Counted from the first letter of the stretch, positions 33,345 to 41,797 are shown. The stretch is 53,328 nucleotides of DNA from an uncultured Porphyromonadaceae bacterium (GCA_900540625.1 UQGP01000011.1:1-53328); one strand, 5' to 3'. Numbers and translations are program-made. The notes: generated from the sequence alone by a model not told the origin.

Positions 33345-33425
33345 CACAATAGCCATAGCAGCCATAATAGCTGTAATAGCTATAATAGCCATAACAGCTA
33401 TAGCAGCTATAATAGTTGCAGCAGC
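33345..33425. repeat. 9-base tandem repeat downstream of the flippase
   Basis: Nine consecutive units of nine bases, consensus YATARYAGC (for example CATAGCAGC, CATAATAGC, TATAATAGC, TATAGCAGC). It fills most of the gap between the flippase stop (33332) and the convergent PBP1A stop (33515). Confidence 0.85.
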
Positions 33426-33514
33426 ATTCAACGCATTCACAACCACTACGATAAAGGAGGCGCATCGACTTGACTGCCGATGCGCCTTCCGTTTGTATGA
33501 TTCGGTATTGCTGC

Positions 33515-35923
33515 TTAGTCAAAGACGTCGCCGACGGTGGCTTCCTCGGCCTCAACCTCGGGGCCTTCGTATCCGTCGCATAGGCTGATGCCGGGCGGGA
33601 AGGCGAAGGCGGTGCTTTGGCTGTACGGCAATGTCTTGTCATTGTAGACCTTGCGCATGTAGCGGCCGTAGATTGGCAGCGCCATTTCGGCGCCTTGGCC
33701 ATCGGCCATGGTATTGAAGTGTATGTATCGTTCGTCACCGCCGACCCATACGCCGGACACCAGCTCGGGCGTAAAGCCCATGAACCAGCCATCGGCATTG
33801 AAGTTGGTGGTGCCGGTTTTGCCGCCTATCTGCGCCGTCAGTGCGTACGGGGCGCGGCGCAGGCGATTGCCGGTACCGGAGTCGACGACGTTGAGCAGTA
33901 TGGACAATATGCGGTAGTATGCGGTTTCGCTGATGACTTCGGTCTGATTGGGTGAGAATTGGGCCAAGACGTTGCCGTTGTTGTCGGTGATGGCTGTGAC
34001 GTATATCGGGTCTACGCGCATACCCTTATTGGCAAAGGCGCTATATGCGGCCACCATCTCGCGCACGGAGACTTCGCACGGGCCGAGGGCCAGCGACATC
34101 ACCGAGGGCAACTTGTTGGTAATGCCGAGGTTGTGCATCAGGTTGACCAGTCGCGAGGGGCCGACTTCATTGATCAGGCGTGCCGAAATCCAGTTGTTTG
34201 AATTGGTCAGAGCCCAGCGCAGGTCCACCATTTCGCCTATGCGTGCGTGTCCCGAGTTGCGCGGCGACCAGACGTTGCCGGCGGCGTCGGTATAGGTGGG
34301 TTGTGCATTCAGGAAGGTGCTGCACGGCGAGAATCCGCTTTCCATGGCCAGGGTGTATAGAAACGGCTTGATGGTCGAACCTATCTGTCGGCGACCTATG
34401 GACACCATGTCGTATTGGAAGAATCGGAAGTCGGGTCCGCCGACGTATGCCTTGACGTGGCCGTTGCGCGGATCCATGGACATGAAACCTGTGCGCAGGA
34501 ATGTCTTGACGTACAGTATCGAGTCGCGCGGGGTCATGGTCTTTTCGACGGGGCCGTCGTAGGAGAATAGCGTCATCTCCACCGGGGTGTTGAACTGTCG
34601 CGTGATTTCGTCGTCGGAAAGCCCGGCGGCCTTGGCCACGCGGTAGCGCTCGCTTTGGCGTATAGCGTTGCGTATCAGCTTTTCGCGTCCGGCAGCGCTG
34701 AGCTCGTTGGGGTTGGTGGTATATGGCATTCCGCGTTTTTCGCGGTCGAAGCGGCGTTGCAGGTCGGACATGTGCTCGTGCACGGCTTCCTCGGCATAGC
34801 GCTGCATACGCGAGTCGATGGTGGTGTAGATGCGTAGTCCGTCGGAGTATATGTCATAGTACGAGCCGTCGGCCTTGGGATTCTTGGCTATCCAGCCGTA
34901 CAGGGGGTTGGTGTCCCACGCTATGGAGTCGTCCACGAAACGCTGCCGGTCCCATGAGGGATAATTGGAGCGTTCGGGCTTATTGGCGGTAAGGATACGG
35001 CGCAGTTCCTCGCGGAAGTAAGGCGCGATGCCGTCGTTGTGATCCATGCGGTGGAAGTCGAGGCCCAGGGGCAGGCGGCTGAGCGAATCGCGCTGTGCGT
35101 CGCTGATAAGTCCGGCTTTCTGCATTTGCTCGAAGACGATGTTGCGGCGTTTGGTCGCACGCTCGGGATGACGCACGGGGTTGTAATATGTCGGGTTTTT
35201 GACCATACCCACCAGCAGGGCCGATTCCTGAAGGTTGAGGTTGCGCGCCTCCTTATTGAAATACACTTGAGCGGCCGACTTGATGCCCACGGCGTTGTAC
35301 AGGAAGTCAAACTGGTTGAGGTACATCTTGACAATCTCCTCCTTGGAGTAGTAGCGCTCGAGTTTGATGGCTATCATCCATTCGATGGGCTTCTGCATGG
35401 CGCGCTCGAAGAATCCGTCGCTGGGTGGCGTGTACAGCAGCTTGGCCAACTGCTGGGTGATGGTCGAGCCGCCGCCCGAGCTTTTGTCGCGAAGTATGAC
35501 GGTCTTGACAATGGCGCGGAACAGGGCGCGGAAGTCAATGCCGGAGTGCTCTTCGAAGCGGGCGTCTTCGGTGGCTACCAGGGCGTCCACTACGTGTTGC
35601 GAAATCTCGTCATAGTCGGCGTAGACGCGGTTGCCGGTGCTGCGGAAGAATCGGCCCATCTCGACGCCGTCGGCGGTGTACACTACCGAGGCAAAGCGGT
35701 CTTTGGGGTTCTTGAGTTCCTCGACGGGCGGCATGTAACCGATGATGCCGTTGTATATCAGGAAGAAAAACAGTAGGCCGGCGGCTGCAAGGCTGCCGAA
35801 GACTATCCACATGCGGCGGACGATGAGACGGTTGCGCTCGTCGCGGCTCAGCGGCGTTACGTTGCCTTGGCCGGACGCTTGGTGGCTGTCTTGTGCCTTA
35901 TTTTTGGGTGTGATGAAGCTCAT
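33515..35923 (-). CDS. Penicillin-binding protein 1A (bifunctional transglycosylase/transpeptidase)
   Basis: 802 residues. A short cytoplasmic tail and one transmembrane segment (about 38-58) anchor it in the inner membrane. The GT51 transglycosylase (about 75-250) has the catalytic Glu E119 in VATEDARFEEH and the GGGSTITQQLAK motif. The transpeptidase (about 440-770) has S516 and K519 in GSTIKPF, SNN in ALTNSNNW and KTGTTN near the end. It polymerises lipid II into glycan strands and cross-links the peptides; beta-lactams would target S516. The acidic tail (about 780-802) is typical of the phylum. It has its own strong promoter. Confidence 0.95.
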   Translation of the reverse strand: MSFITPKNKAQDSHQASGQGNVTPLSRDERNRLIVRRMWIVFGSLAAAGLLFFFLIYNGIIGYMPPVEELKNPKDRFASVVYTADGVEMGRFFRSTGNRVYADYDEISQHVVDALVATEDARFEEHSGIDFRALFRAIVKTVILRDKSSGGGSTITQQLAKLLYTPPSDGFFERAMQKPIEWMIAIKLERYYSKEEIVKMYLNQFDFLYNAVGIKSAAQVYFNKEARNLNLQESALLVGMVKNPTYYNPVRHPERATKRRNIVFEQMQKAGLISDAQRDSLSRLPLGLDFHRMDHNDGIAPYFREELRRILTANKPERSNYPSWDRQRFVDDSIAWDTNPLYGWIAKNPKADGSYYDIYSDGLRIYTTIDSRMQRYAEEAVHEHMSDLQRRFDREKRGMPYTTNPNELSAAGREKLIRNAIRQSERYRVAKAAGLSDDEITRQFNTPVEMTLFSYDGPVEKTMTPRDSILYVKTFLRTGFMSMDPRNGHVKAYVGGPDFRFFQYDMVSIGRRQIGSTIKPFLYTLAMESGFSPCSTFLNAQPTYTDAAGNVWSPRNSGHARIGEMVDLRWALTNSNNWISARLINEVGPSRLVNLMHNLGITNKLPSVMSLALGPCEVSVREMVAAYSAFANKGMRVDPIYVTAITDNNGNVLAQFSPNQTEVISETAYYRILSILLNVVDSGTGNRLRRAPYALTAQIGGKTGTTNFNADGWFMGFTPELVSGVWVGGDERYIHFNTMADGQGAEMALPIYGRYMRKVYNDKTLPYSQSTAFAFPPGISLCDGYEGPEVEAEEATVGDVFD

Positions 35924-35966
35924 GCATGAATTGTCGTAAAGGTGACGGCGCTATGCGCCTTGTGTG

Positions 35967-35998
35967 CAAAATTACAAATAATAGCGGTTACGGCAAAA
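35967..35998 (-). promoter_or_regulatory. Promoter of the PBP1A gene
   Basis: On the minus strand TTTTG (35998-35994), 19 bases, TAATTTTG (35974-35967), close to the perfect consensus. The leader is about 35 bases. Confidence 0.8.
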
Positions 35999-36030
35999 TT
36001 GACGGTAGCCATTGTCGCCACTTTTTACGG

Positions 36031-36061
36031 AAAACGCCCCGAAACAAATGCTCCGGAGCGT
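36031..36061 (-). terminator. Terminator of the outer-membrane barrel gene
   Basis: ACGCCCCG (36034-36041) pairs with CGGAGCGT (36054-36061) with one mismatch. On the minus strand it is followed by TTTTCC, 31 bases after the stop at 36092. Confidence 0.65.
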
Positions 36062-36091
36062 ATAGGTTGGCGTTATACAGCGATGTAAAAA

Positions 36092-36808
36092 TCAGAAAGC
36101 GCGGAAATTGAGCTTGAAGGTCAGTGTGGGGTACACTTTGAGCGCATCGGCAATCTTGTTGAAGGTGTTGTCGTCCTCGACTATGGCGGGATCAATTTCG
36201 CCGTAATCGGTGTACAGCTCGGGCTTGCCCTGGAATTGGACACCGAGGTCAAGGGCGAAGTTGACCAATTTGCCGGGGATGGCGCGGCCCCAGCCGATGC
36301 CGATGTAGGGGCGGAAGCTCTTCACCGTCAGGCCGCCGGAGATATTGCCCTGCGGATCTACGGGTATTTTGTAGCCGCCGATGACAGCGCCGCCGTTTGT
36401 GGAGGCTAAGGCTGCCAGCTCGGGTGCTTGACCGGAGATTTTGAGCAGCGTACCACCGCCGAAGTATGCGCCTACGGCCACGTAGAAGGGTACTACCGGC
36501 GCCGGATAGACGTTGAAGATAACTTGGCCTTGGACGCGGCCGAGGTCGCCCTTGAGACTTACCGTACCGGTGCGGTTGACGGTCGCCACGCTATAGGCGT
36601 AATCGGCATCGGCGTGGAAGGTGATGCCGGGCATATAGGACACGCCGGCACGCAGGTTGACAAAACCGGTGATAGGTGTCGCCACTTCGAAGGACACGCC
36701 GTTGGTGCCGACGGCGGCGCCGATGCCGAGGTGGTTGAAGACGTTGGGTGCGGCTTGCGCTGTCGAGAGGCCGGCACATAGAAGAATGGCTGCGAAAAGT
36801 TTTCTCAT
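36092..36808 (-). CDS. Small outer-membrane beta-barrel protein
   Basis: 238 residues. A signal peptide (about 1-19, ending AQA) precedes a protein of alternating polar/hydrophobic beta strands (for example VNLRAGVSYMPGITFHADADY, VPFYVAVGAYFGGG, YIGIGWGRA) and a C-terminal Phe (LNFRAF), the usual barrel insertion signal. About 8-10 strands are expected. It resembles small Bacteroidota outer-membrane proteins of no known activity. Monocistronic: a promoter lies just upstream and a hairpin just downstream. Confidence 0.75.
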   Translation of the reverse strand: MRKLFAAILLCAGLSTAQAAPNVFNHLGIGAAVGTNGVSFEVATPITGFVNLRAGVSYMPGITFHADADYAYSVATVNRTGTVSLKGDLGRVQGQVIFNVYPAPVVPFYVAVGAYFGGGTLLKISGQAPELAALASTNGGAVIGGYKIPVDPQGNISGGLTVKSFRPYIGIGWGRAIPGKLVNFALDLGVQFQGKPELYTDYGEIDPAIVEDDNTFNKIADALKVYPTLTFKLNFRAF

Positions 36809-36885
36809 ATCAGGGATGCTTTTTTAGTTGGGTAATTTTGCGGTATAATCAGAACGCGACCTTGTATGGCATCGGTCTGCACTTG

Positions 36886-36917
36886 CAAAGATAGTACGCT
36901 CCGGGCATCATTCCAAA
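36886..36917 (-). promoter_or_regulatory. Promoter of the small outer-membrane barrel gene
   Basis: On the minus strand TTTG (36917-36914), 20 bases, TATCTTTG (36893-36886). Leader about 70 bases. Confidence 0.75.
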
Positions 36918-36967
36918 TCAAAAGTGCATTCAGCCCCGTTTTTGTCTTATTTTGACATGCGAATGTC

Positions 36968-37936
36968 CTATTTTGCAATGTGTCCGAGCAGTCGTGCCGC
37001 CGCCCTACCCACGCGGCTGTGCCACAGCGGCACCAGGGCGCGATTGCGCCGTTGCAGGTTGTGAATCTCGCCATAGGGCGAGATGCGTCGCTCGGGACGG
37101 TCGGCGATAGCGTTGAGAAATTCGGCCAGACGTGTGTCCATACGCGCCACCGTCTCTCCGACGTGCGAAGGCGCACGCAGCATAGCCAGGTAGGCCGCCG
37201 GGTCGTTGTCCAGGCGCTGCAATTCGGCCACGAGGCTGTCGAGAGTCGCATAATCGTTGACGCATACAAACGCCTCGGGATTGAAATCGCGCTTGGCCGC
37301 CTCCGCGCCCCAGTATATAGGAACGGTAGCGGCTGCCAGCGGCTCGAGCAACTTCTCGGTGACGTAGCCCGGCATGGACGAATTTTCGAGCGCCAAATTG
37401 AACTTGTAGCCGCCGATAAACGAGATTTTGTCCGCCACACGTGAGCCGACATTATTGCGGAAGGCGCCGCCGTAAGCCAATGGTCGGTAAGCCTCGATGG
37501 CATCGACAATTTCGAGCCGCCGGGGGTGGCAATTAGAGGCATTGCTCATCACCAGCGAGCAAAAGCCGCGGTCCAAGGCCTCGGCGTCCGACAACACCGG
37601 CGGACAAGCCGCCTCATCGCACTCGTAGAGCATATACAGCGGATAGCGCAAATTACGACCGCCGCAGTCGCACTCGTAAAACGACAAGGCATAATCGCAT
37701 TCGTTGAAATCCGGGAAATCATTTTCGCCCGTAAAATACACTTTCAGGCAATCATATCGCAGATGGTCGCATCCCGGGCCGCGCGAGTAGAACAGAATAT
37801 CCGGCACATCCGGCGACGACGGCTCCAGCACCGTCACTTGCCGCTGCGACCTCAGCGCCCGCACAAAGCGGTTGTCCCGCCAATCAAACGACCGCCAGAA
37901 ATCCACGAACTTCACTGTCACCGTCCGGTTTCCCAT
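36968..37936 (-). CDS. Glycosyltransferase family 10 (alpha-1,3/4-fucosyltransferase)
   Basis: 322 residues. The C-terminal half carries the GT10 donor-binding signature: YKFNLALENSSMPGYVTEKL followed by LEPLAAATVPIYWGA. The N-terminal half (about 1-150) includes GENDFPDFNECDYALSFY. There is no signal or membrane segment, so it is probably cytoplasmic and adds fucose from GDP-fucose to a glycan on a lipid carrier. Bacterial GT10 enzymes often build Lewis-type surface antigens that mimic host glycans. It lies alone on the minus strand; its leader has an 18-base tandem repeat. Confidence 0.88.
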   Translation of the reverse strand: MGNRTVTVKFVDFWRSFDWRDNRFVRALRSQRQVTVLEPSSPDVPDILFYSRGPGCDHLRYDCLKVYFTGENDFPDFNECDYALSFYECDCGGRNLRYPLYMLYECDEAACPPVLSDAEALDRGFCSLVMSNASNCHPRRLEIVDAIEAYRPLAYGGAFRNNVGSRVADKISFIGGYKFNLALENSSMPGYVTEKLLEPLAAATVPIYWGAEAAKRDFNPEAFVCVNDYATLDSLVAELQRLDNDPAAYLAMLRAPSHVGETVARMDTRLAEFLNAIADRPERRISPYGEIHNLQRRNRALVPLWHSRVGRAAARLLGHIAK

Positions 37937-37971
37937 ATCCGTCTTTTATTTCGCTTAAGATTTTAATGCTT

Positions 37972-38017
37972 AAGACTATATCTCTACATAAGATTATATC
38001 TCTGCATAAGATTTCGC
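37972..38017 (-). repeat. 18-base tandem repeat in the GT10 leader
   Basis: AAGACTATATCTCTACAT (37972-37989), AAGATTATATCTCTGCAT (37990-38007) and a partial third unit AAGATTTCGC (38008-38017). It lies between the promoter and the start codon of the GT10 gene. Confidence 0.8.
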
Positions 38018-38027
38018 TTTCTCCCTG

Positions 38028-38058
38028 CAAAGTTACCCATATCCCCCGACATCCGCAA
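38028..38058 (-). promoter_or_regulatory. Promoter of the GT10 gene
   Basis: On the minus strand TTG (38058-38056), 20 bases, TAACTTTG (38035-38028). The leader (~85 bases) contains the 18-base repeats. Confidence 0.7.
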
Positions 38059-38146
38059 TAGCCCCATTCGAACATTCTATGCAAACTCAATCAGTATGCG
38101 CCGGATAATAAACGTGAAGGCTAACGGAGAATTATAAAGATATGAA

Positions 38147-38247
38147 TTTCGGCATTAGAAAATAATTTCTACTATTGTAGATAAAACCTCGCGCTTAACT
38201 CCGTATCCGCGGCCTAAGAGGCTCAAATAATTTCTACTATTGTAGAT
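38147..38247 (+). CRISPR. Orphan mini-array with two type V-A (Cas12a)-like repeats and one spacer
   Basis: The 19-base sequence AATTTCTACTATTGTAGAT occurs at 38164-38182 and 38229-38247; identity extends 4 bases further upstream (23 bases). It is the processing hairpin of Cas12a crRNA repeats: TCTAC-TATT-GTAGA stem-loop ending in GAT. The second copy fits a full 36-base repeat (38212-38247) whose first part GCCTAAGAGGCTCAAATAA resembles known Cas12a repeats, leaving a 29-base spacer (38183-38211), a normal Cas12a length. The first copy is degenerate in its 5' half (38147-38160). No cas gene is in the window and no third repeat follows. It could be an array remnant, a regulatory mini-array acting with a cas12a elsewhere, or an RNA anti-CRISPR-like decoy. 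Confidence 0.7.
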
Positions 38248-38497
38248 GCGAGGTAGCGATTTCATTATACTGTTGAATGTCTGTCACTTGTTTCAGCTAT
38301 TCGGAATGATCAGTTTTTGCAGCATTTGTTTGAAGTAGAACATTGGATGATTCGAAGGCCTTTGTTCGGGGGGGTCGGGCTGCGTCAGGATGTGGGCGGT
38401 ATGTCGCGAATAATGCGTAACTTTGTGGGCGAATACTAACGCATGATGATGTCGCGCGGCCGAGCGATGCCCGGCTGTGCGAGACTACGATATTGAT
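38248..38497 (+). other. Region between the mini-array and the ABC exporter
   Basis: No gene is supported. A -7 element TAACTTTG at 38418-38425, without a clear -33 element, is a plausible promoter for the ABC exporter. The first 29 bases after the second repeat could serve as an unterminated second spacer. Confidence 0.4.
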
Positions 38498-40327
38498 ATG
38501 AAAGATTTTTTTGCGCTGTTGCGCCGCTTTGTTCCTCCGTATAAGAAGTATCTGGCTCTGAATATTTTGTTCAATGTGCTGGCGGCGCTGCTGACGCTGT
38601 TCTCGTTTGCGCTGATCATCCCGATATTGGAGATGCTGTTCAAAATCAATGCCACGCATTATGTGTATATGACGATGGCGGACGGCTCGTTCAAAGAGGT
38701 GATAGTCAACAATTTCTATTATTACACACAGGAGGCTGTGGCGCTGTACGGGCCGTCGGCGACGCTGGCGCTGCTGGCTGTGGCGCTGGTGGTGATGACG
38801 GCTCTGAAGACAGGAGCTACGTACCTCAGTTTGTATTACATCATTCCGCTGCGCAGCGGAATTGTACGCGATATTCGCAACGAGGTTTATGACAAGATTA
38901 CGCGGCTACCCATAGGGTTCTTTACAGGCGAGCGCAAGGGCGATGTGATGGCGCGTATGAGCGGCGATGTGGCCGAAATCGAGAATTCGGTGATGGCGTC
39001 GCTGGATATGATGTTCAAGAATCCGGTGATGATTGTCGTGTGCCTGGCTATGATGGTGGCCGTGTCGTGGCAGCTGACTGTGTTTGTGTTTGTGCTGCTG
39101 CCTTTGGCCGGAATGGTTATGGGTCGTGTGGGCAAACGTCTTAAGCGTCAGTCGCTTGAGGGGCAGAACCAATGGGGTGTATTGATGTCCAATATCGAGG
39201 AGACCCTTGGCGGACTGCGCATCATCAAGGCTTTCAACGCCGAAGATAAGGTACGTGCACGTTTCCATCGCGAGAATCAGGAGTTCTATCGTCTGTCCAA
39301 TCGTATAGCGCGTCGCCAGTCGTTGGCTCATCCGATGAGCGAGTTTTTGGGTACGGCGGCCATCGCGATAGTGCTGTGGTTTGGCGGTACGCTCATTTTG
39401 GGCGGCAGCGCCGGTATTGATGCCCCGCAGTTCATATATTACATGGTGATATTTTACAGCATCATCAATCCGGCCAAAGACTTGAGCAAGGCTGCCTACT
39501 CGGTTCAGAAGGGTCTGGCGTCGATGCAGCGCGTCGACAAGATTCTCGGGGCGGTCAATCCCATCGCCGATCCGGAGCATCCCAAGACGTTGCCTGCTCA
39601 TGCCGGGGCCATCAGCTACAATCATGTGTCTTTCAGCTACGGCGACCATAAGGTCATAGATGATGTCAGCTTGGACATCCCGGCAGGCGCTACCGTGGCT
39701 CTGGTGGGGCAGAGCGGCAGCGGCAAGTCCACGCTGGCCGATTTGCTGCCGCGCTTCTATGACGTGGACAGCGGCAGCATCACCGTCGACGGCATCGATA
39801 TCCGCGATGTGCGCGTACACGACCTGCGTGCGCTGATGGGTAATGTCAACCAGGAAGCTATACTTTTCAACGACACATTCTACAATAACATCACCTTCGG
39901 TGCTCCGGCCGGGGCCACTCAGGAGCAGGTGGAGCAGGCCGCCCGTATTGCAAATGCGCACGACTTCATCGCCGAAAGTCCCGAGGGCTATCAGACCAAT
40001 ATCGGCGACCGCGGCTGCCGCCTCAGCGGAGGCCAGCGTCAGCGCATATCCATAGCGCGCGCCATCCTCAAGAATCCGCCCGTGCTGATACTGGACGAGG
40101 CCACCAGCGCACTCGACAGCGAGAGCGAGCAGTTGGTGCAGCAGGCACTTGAGCGTCTGATGCAAGACCGTACCACCCTGGTGATTGCGCACCGTCTTTC
40201 GACCATACGCAATGCCGATATGATATGCGTGATGCACGAGGGACGTATCGTCGAGCGCGGCACCCATGACCAACTCCTGGCCCTCGACGGCTACTATAAA
40301 CGCCTGGTAGACATGCAGTCATTTTGA
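38498..40327 (+). CDS. ABC transporter, fused permease-ATPase (MsbA-like lipid/drug exporter)
   Basis: 609 residues from the ATG at 38498 (a GTG at 38477 is in frame but less likely). The N-terminal half (about 1-330) is a type I exporter membrane domain with six helices. The C-terminal ATPase (about 365-605) has Walker A GQSGSGKSTL, Q-loop VNQEAILF, signature LSGGQRQR, Walker B PVLILDEATSAL and the H-loop IAHRLS. One polypeptide is a half-transporter and would homodimerise. Family members move lipid A, lipids, peptides or drugs outward; MsbA-like lipid flipping is likely for an envelope-rich neighbourhood but unproven. It probably has its own promoter. Confidence 0.93.
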   Translation: MKDFFALLRRFVPPYKKYLALNILFNVLAALLTLFSFALIIPILEMLFKINATHYVYMTMADGSFKEVIVNNFYYYTQEAVALYGPSATLALLAVALVVMTALKTGATYLSLYYIIPLRSGIVRDIRNEVYDKITRLPIGFFTGERKGDVMARMSGDVAEIENSVMASLDMMFKNPVMIVVCLAMMVAVSWQLTVFVFVLLPLAGMVMGRVGKRLKRQSLEGQNQWGVLMSNIEETLGGLRIIKAFNAEDKVRARFHRENQEFYRLSNRIARRQSLAHPMSEFLGTAAIAIVLWFGGTLILGGSAGIDAPQFIYYMVIFYSIINPAKDLSKAAYSVQKGLASMQRVDKILGAVNPIADPEHPKTLPAHAGAISYNHVSFSYGDHKVIDDVSLDIPAGATVALVGQSGSGKSTLADLLPRFYDVDSGSITVDGIDIRDVRVHDLRALMGNVNQEAILFNDTFYNNITFGAPAGATQEQVEQAARIANAHDFIAESPEGYQTNIGDRGCRLSGGQRQRISIARAILKNPPVLILDEATSALDSESEQLVQQALERLMQDRTTLVIAHRLSTIRNADMICVMHEGRIVERGTHDQLLALDGYYKRLVDMQSF

Positions 40328-40378
40328 CGGCTGCGCCGCCGTGCCGTCCGTGTCGTCCGCCATGTCGCGCAAAATTGC

Positions 40379-40386
40379 TACCTTTG
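40379..40386 (+). promoter_or_regulatory. -7 element upstream of queF-queC
   Basis: TACCTTTG matches the -7 consensus. No good -33 element is seen. The predicted leader (about 95 bases) contains the 9-base repeat block. Confidence 0.45.
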
Positions 40387-40391
40387 CAAGG

Positions 40392-40445
40392 CTTTTACGT
40401 CCCTAAGGCCCTTAAAGTCCTTGAGGTCTCTGACGTCACCAAAGA
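40392..40445 (+). repeat. 9-base-period repeat in the queF leader
   Basis: Six imperfect units: CTTTTACGT, CCCTAAGGC, CCTTAAAGT, CCTTGAGGT, CTCTGACGT, CACCAAAGA; the core consensus is CCTTRARGT. Confidence 0.6.
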
Positions 40446-40487
40446 CGCTAATCAACAAAAAACTGAATTCACAGAAAAATACACACT

Positions 40488-40961
40488 ATGAGTCGTACAC
40501 CACAAGAAATGCCGGGAGTGACCCTGCTGGGCAATACCGGCGTCAAATATCCCACCGACTACTGTCCCGAGATGCTTGAGACCTTTGACAATAAGCATCC
40601 CGACAACGAATATCTCGTGACCTTCACCTGTCCCGAATTTACGGCGCTGTGCCCCAAGACCGGGCAGCCCGATTTCGGCAAAATCATCATCTCGTATATC
40701 CCGCGCACCAAGATGGTCGAGAGCAAGAGCCTGAAACTGTATCTGTTCTCGTTCCGCAACCACGGCGATTTCCACGAAGACTGCGTCAATATCATCATGA
40801 AGGACCTGTGCCGCCTGATGGATCCCAAGTACATCGAAGTCACCGGGCTTTTTGCACCGCGCGGCGGCATCTCCATTATTCCTTTTGCCAATTACGGCGA
40901 CGAAGACCACAAGGAAATGGCTCGTGAGCGACTGATGGCCTCCTTCCGCAACGATATGTAA
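40488..40961 (+). CDS. queF: NADPH-dependent preQ0 reductase
   Basis: 157 residues, the unimodular (YkvM-type) form of QueF. The catalytic Cys is C55 in FTALCPKTGQPDFG with the partner Asp D62, and the family motif ESKSLKLYLFSFRNHGDFHE is intact. It reduces the nitrile of 7-cyano-7-deazaguanine (preQ0) to 7-aminomethyl-7-deazaguanine (preQ1) in the cytoplasm, the last free-base step before queuosine is put into tRNA. queC, which makes preQ0, starts 26 bases later, so product and substrate steps are co-transcribed. No preQ1 riboswitch was recognised in the leader. Confidence 0.97.
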   Translation: MSRTPQEMPGVTLLGNTGVKYPTDYCPEMLETFDNKHPDNEYLVTFTCPEFTALCPKTGQPDFGKIIISYIPRTKMVESKSLKLYLFSFRNHGDFHEDCVNIIMKDLCRLMDPKYIEVTGLFAPRGGISIIPFANYGDEDHKEMARERLMASFRNDM

Positions 40962-40987
40962 TTCCCTGGCTACCACTATTGCAGACT

Positions 40988-41644
40988 ATGAAAAAAGACA
41001 CCCTGATGGTGGTGAGCGGAGGTATGGACTCCGTCACCATGCTTTGCGAATACGCCTCGCGCATCGCCATGGCCGTAACCTATGACTACGGCAGCAACCA
41101 CAATGCGCGCGAAATCGAGTGCGCCCGCTTCCAGTGCGCCAAGCTCGATATTCCGTTGATGGTCATACCCTTGAAATTTATCGGCGAGCATTTTGCAAGT
41201 TCTCTGCTCTCCGGGGCCGATGCCATCCCCGACGGCAATTACGATGACGAAAACATGCGCAGCACCGTCGTGCCCTTCCGCAACGGCATTATGCTTTCCG
41301 TCGCAGCCGGCCTTGCCGAGACGCACCACCTGGCGCACGTGATGCTGGCCAACCACAGCGGCGACCACGCCATATATCCCGATTGCCGCCCCGCCTTTGT
41401 CGAGAATATGTCGCGCGCCATAGCCGCCGGCACCTACGACGGCATTACCCTGCTGACGCCCTATACGCACCTCACCAAGGGACAGATAGCCGAGCGCGGC
41501 ACCGCCATAGGCGTGGACTACAGCCACACCTACAGCTGCTATCGCGGCGGCGAGCACCATTGCGGCACCTGCGGCACCTGCCGCGAGCGTCGCGAAGCCT
41601 TCCGGGACGCCGGCATTCCCGATCCCACCATCTACGACGCCTGA
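40988..41644 (+). CDS. queC: 7-cyano-7-deazaguanine (preQ0) synthase
   Basis: 218 residues from the ATG at 40988; a TTG 9 bases upstream is in frame but less likely. The PP-loop ATPase motif SGGMDSVTML lies at the N-terminus, and a Cys cluster near the C-terminus (SYSCYRGG then HCGTCGTCRERREAF) forms the zinc site. QueC converts carboxy-deazaguanine to preQ0 using ATP and ammonia. It follows queF in a two-gene unit. Confidence 0.96.
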   Translation: MKKDTLMVVSGGMDSVTMLCEYASRIAMAVTYDYGSNHNAREIECARFQCAKLDIPLMVIPLKFIGEHFASSLLSGADAIPDGNYDDENMRSTVVPFRNGIMLSVAAGLAETHHLAHVMLANHSGDHAIYPDCRPAFVENMSRAIAAGTYDGITLLTPYTHLTKGQIAERGTAIGVDYSHTYSCYRGGEHHCGTCGTCRERREAFRDAGIPDPTIYDA

Positions 41645-41789
41645 GTGTCGGCACGTCAGCGTTTTATACCGCATTAAGACGCGAAGCCGTGCCATCGCAA
41701 GTCGACTTTTCGCGGAAAGAATCGGGGCCTTTGCCGCGCACTATTCCGAAAAATTGAGTGCAAATAGCCCGTAATTGCGAAAAAAACGT

Positions 41790-41797
41790 TAACTTTG
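41790..41797 (+). promoter_or_regulatory. -7 element upstream of the tRNA-Ser gene
   Basis: TAACTTTG, 35 bases before the tRNA. The -33 position shows no clear TTTG. Nothing else is seen in 41645-41832 beyond AT-rich spacer sequence. Confidence 0.5.

Noticed and set aside
40392..40487. A preQ1 riboswitch upstream of queF
   Set aside because: The leader is occupied by the 9-base repeats; no preQ1 aptamer pseudoknot with a C-rich loop and A-rich tail was recognised.
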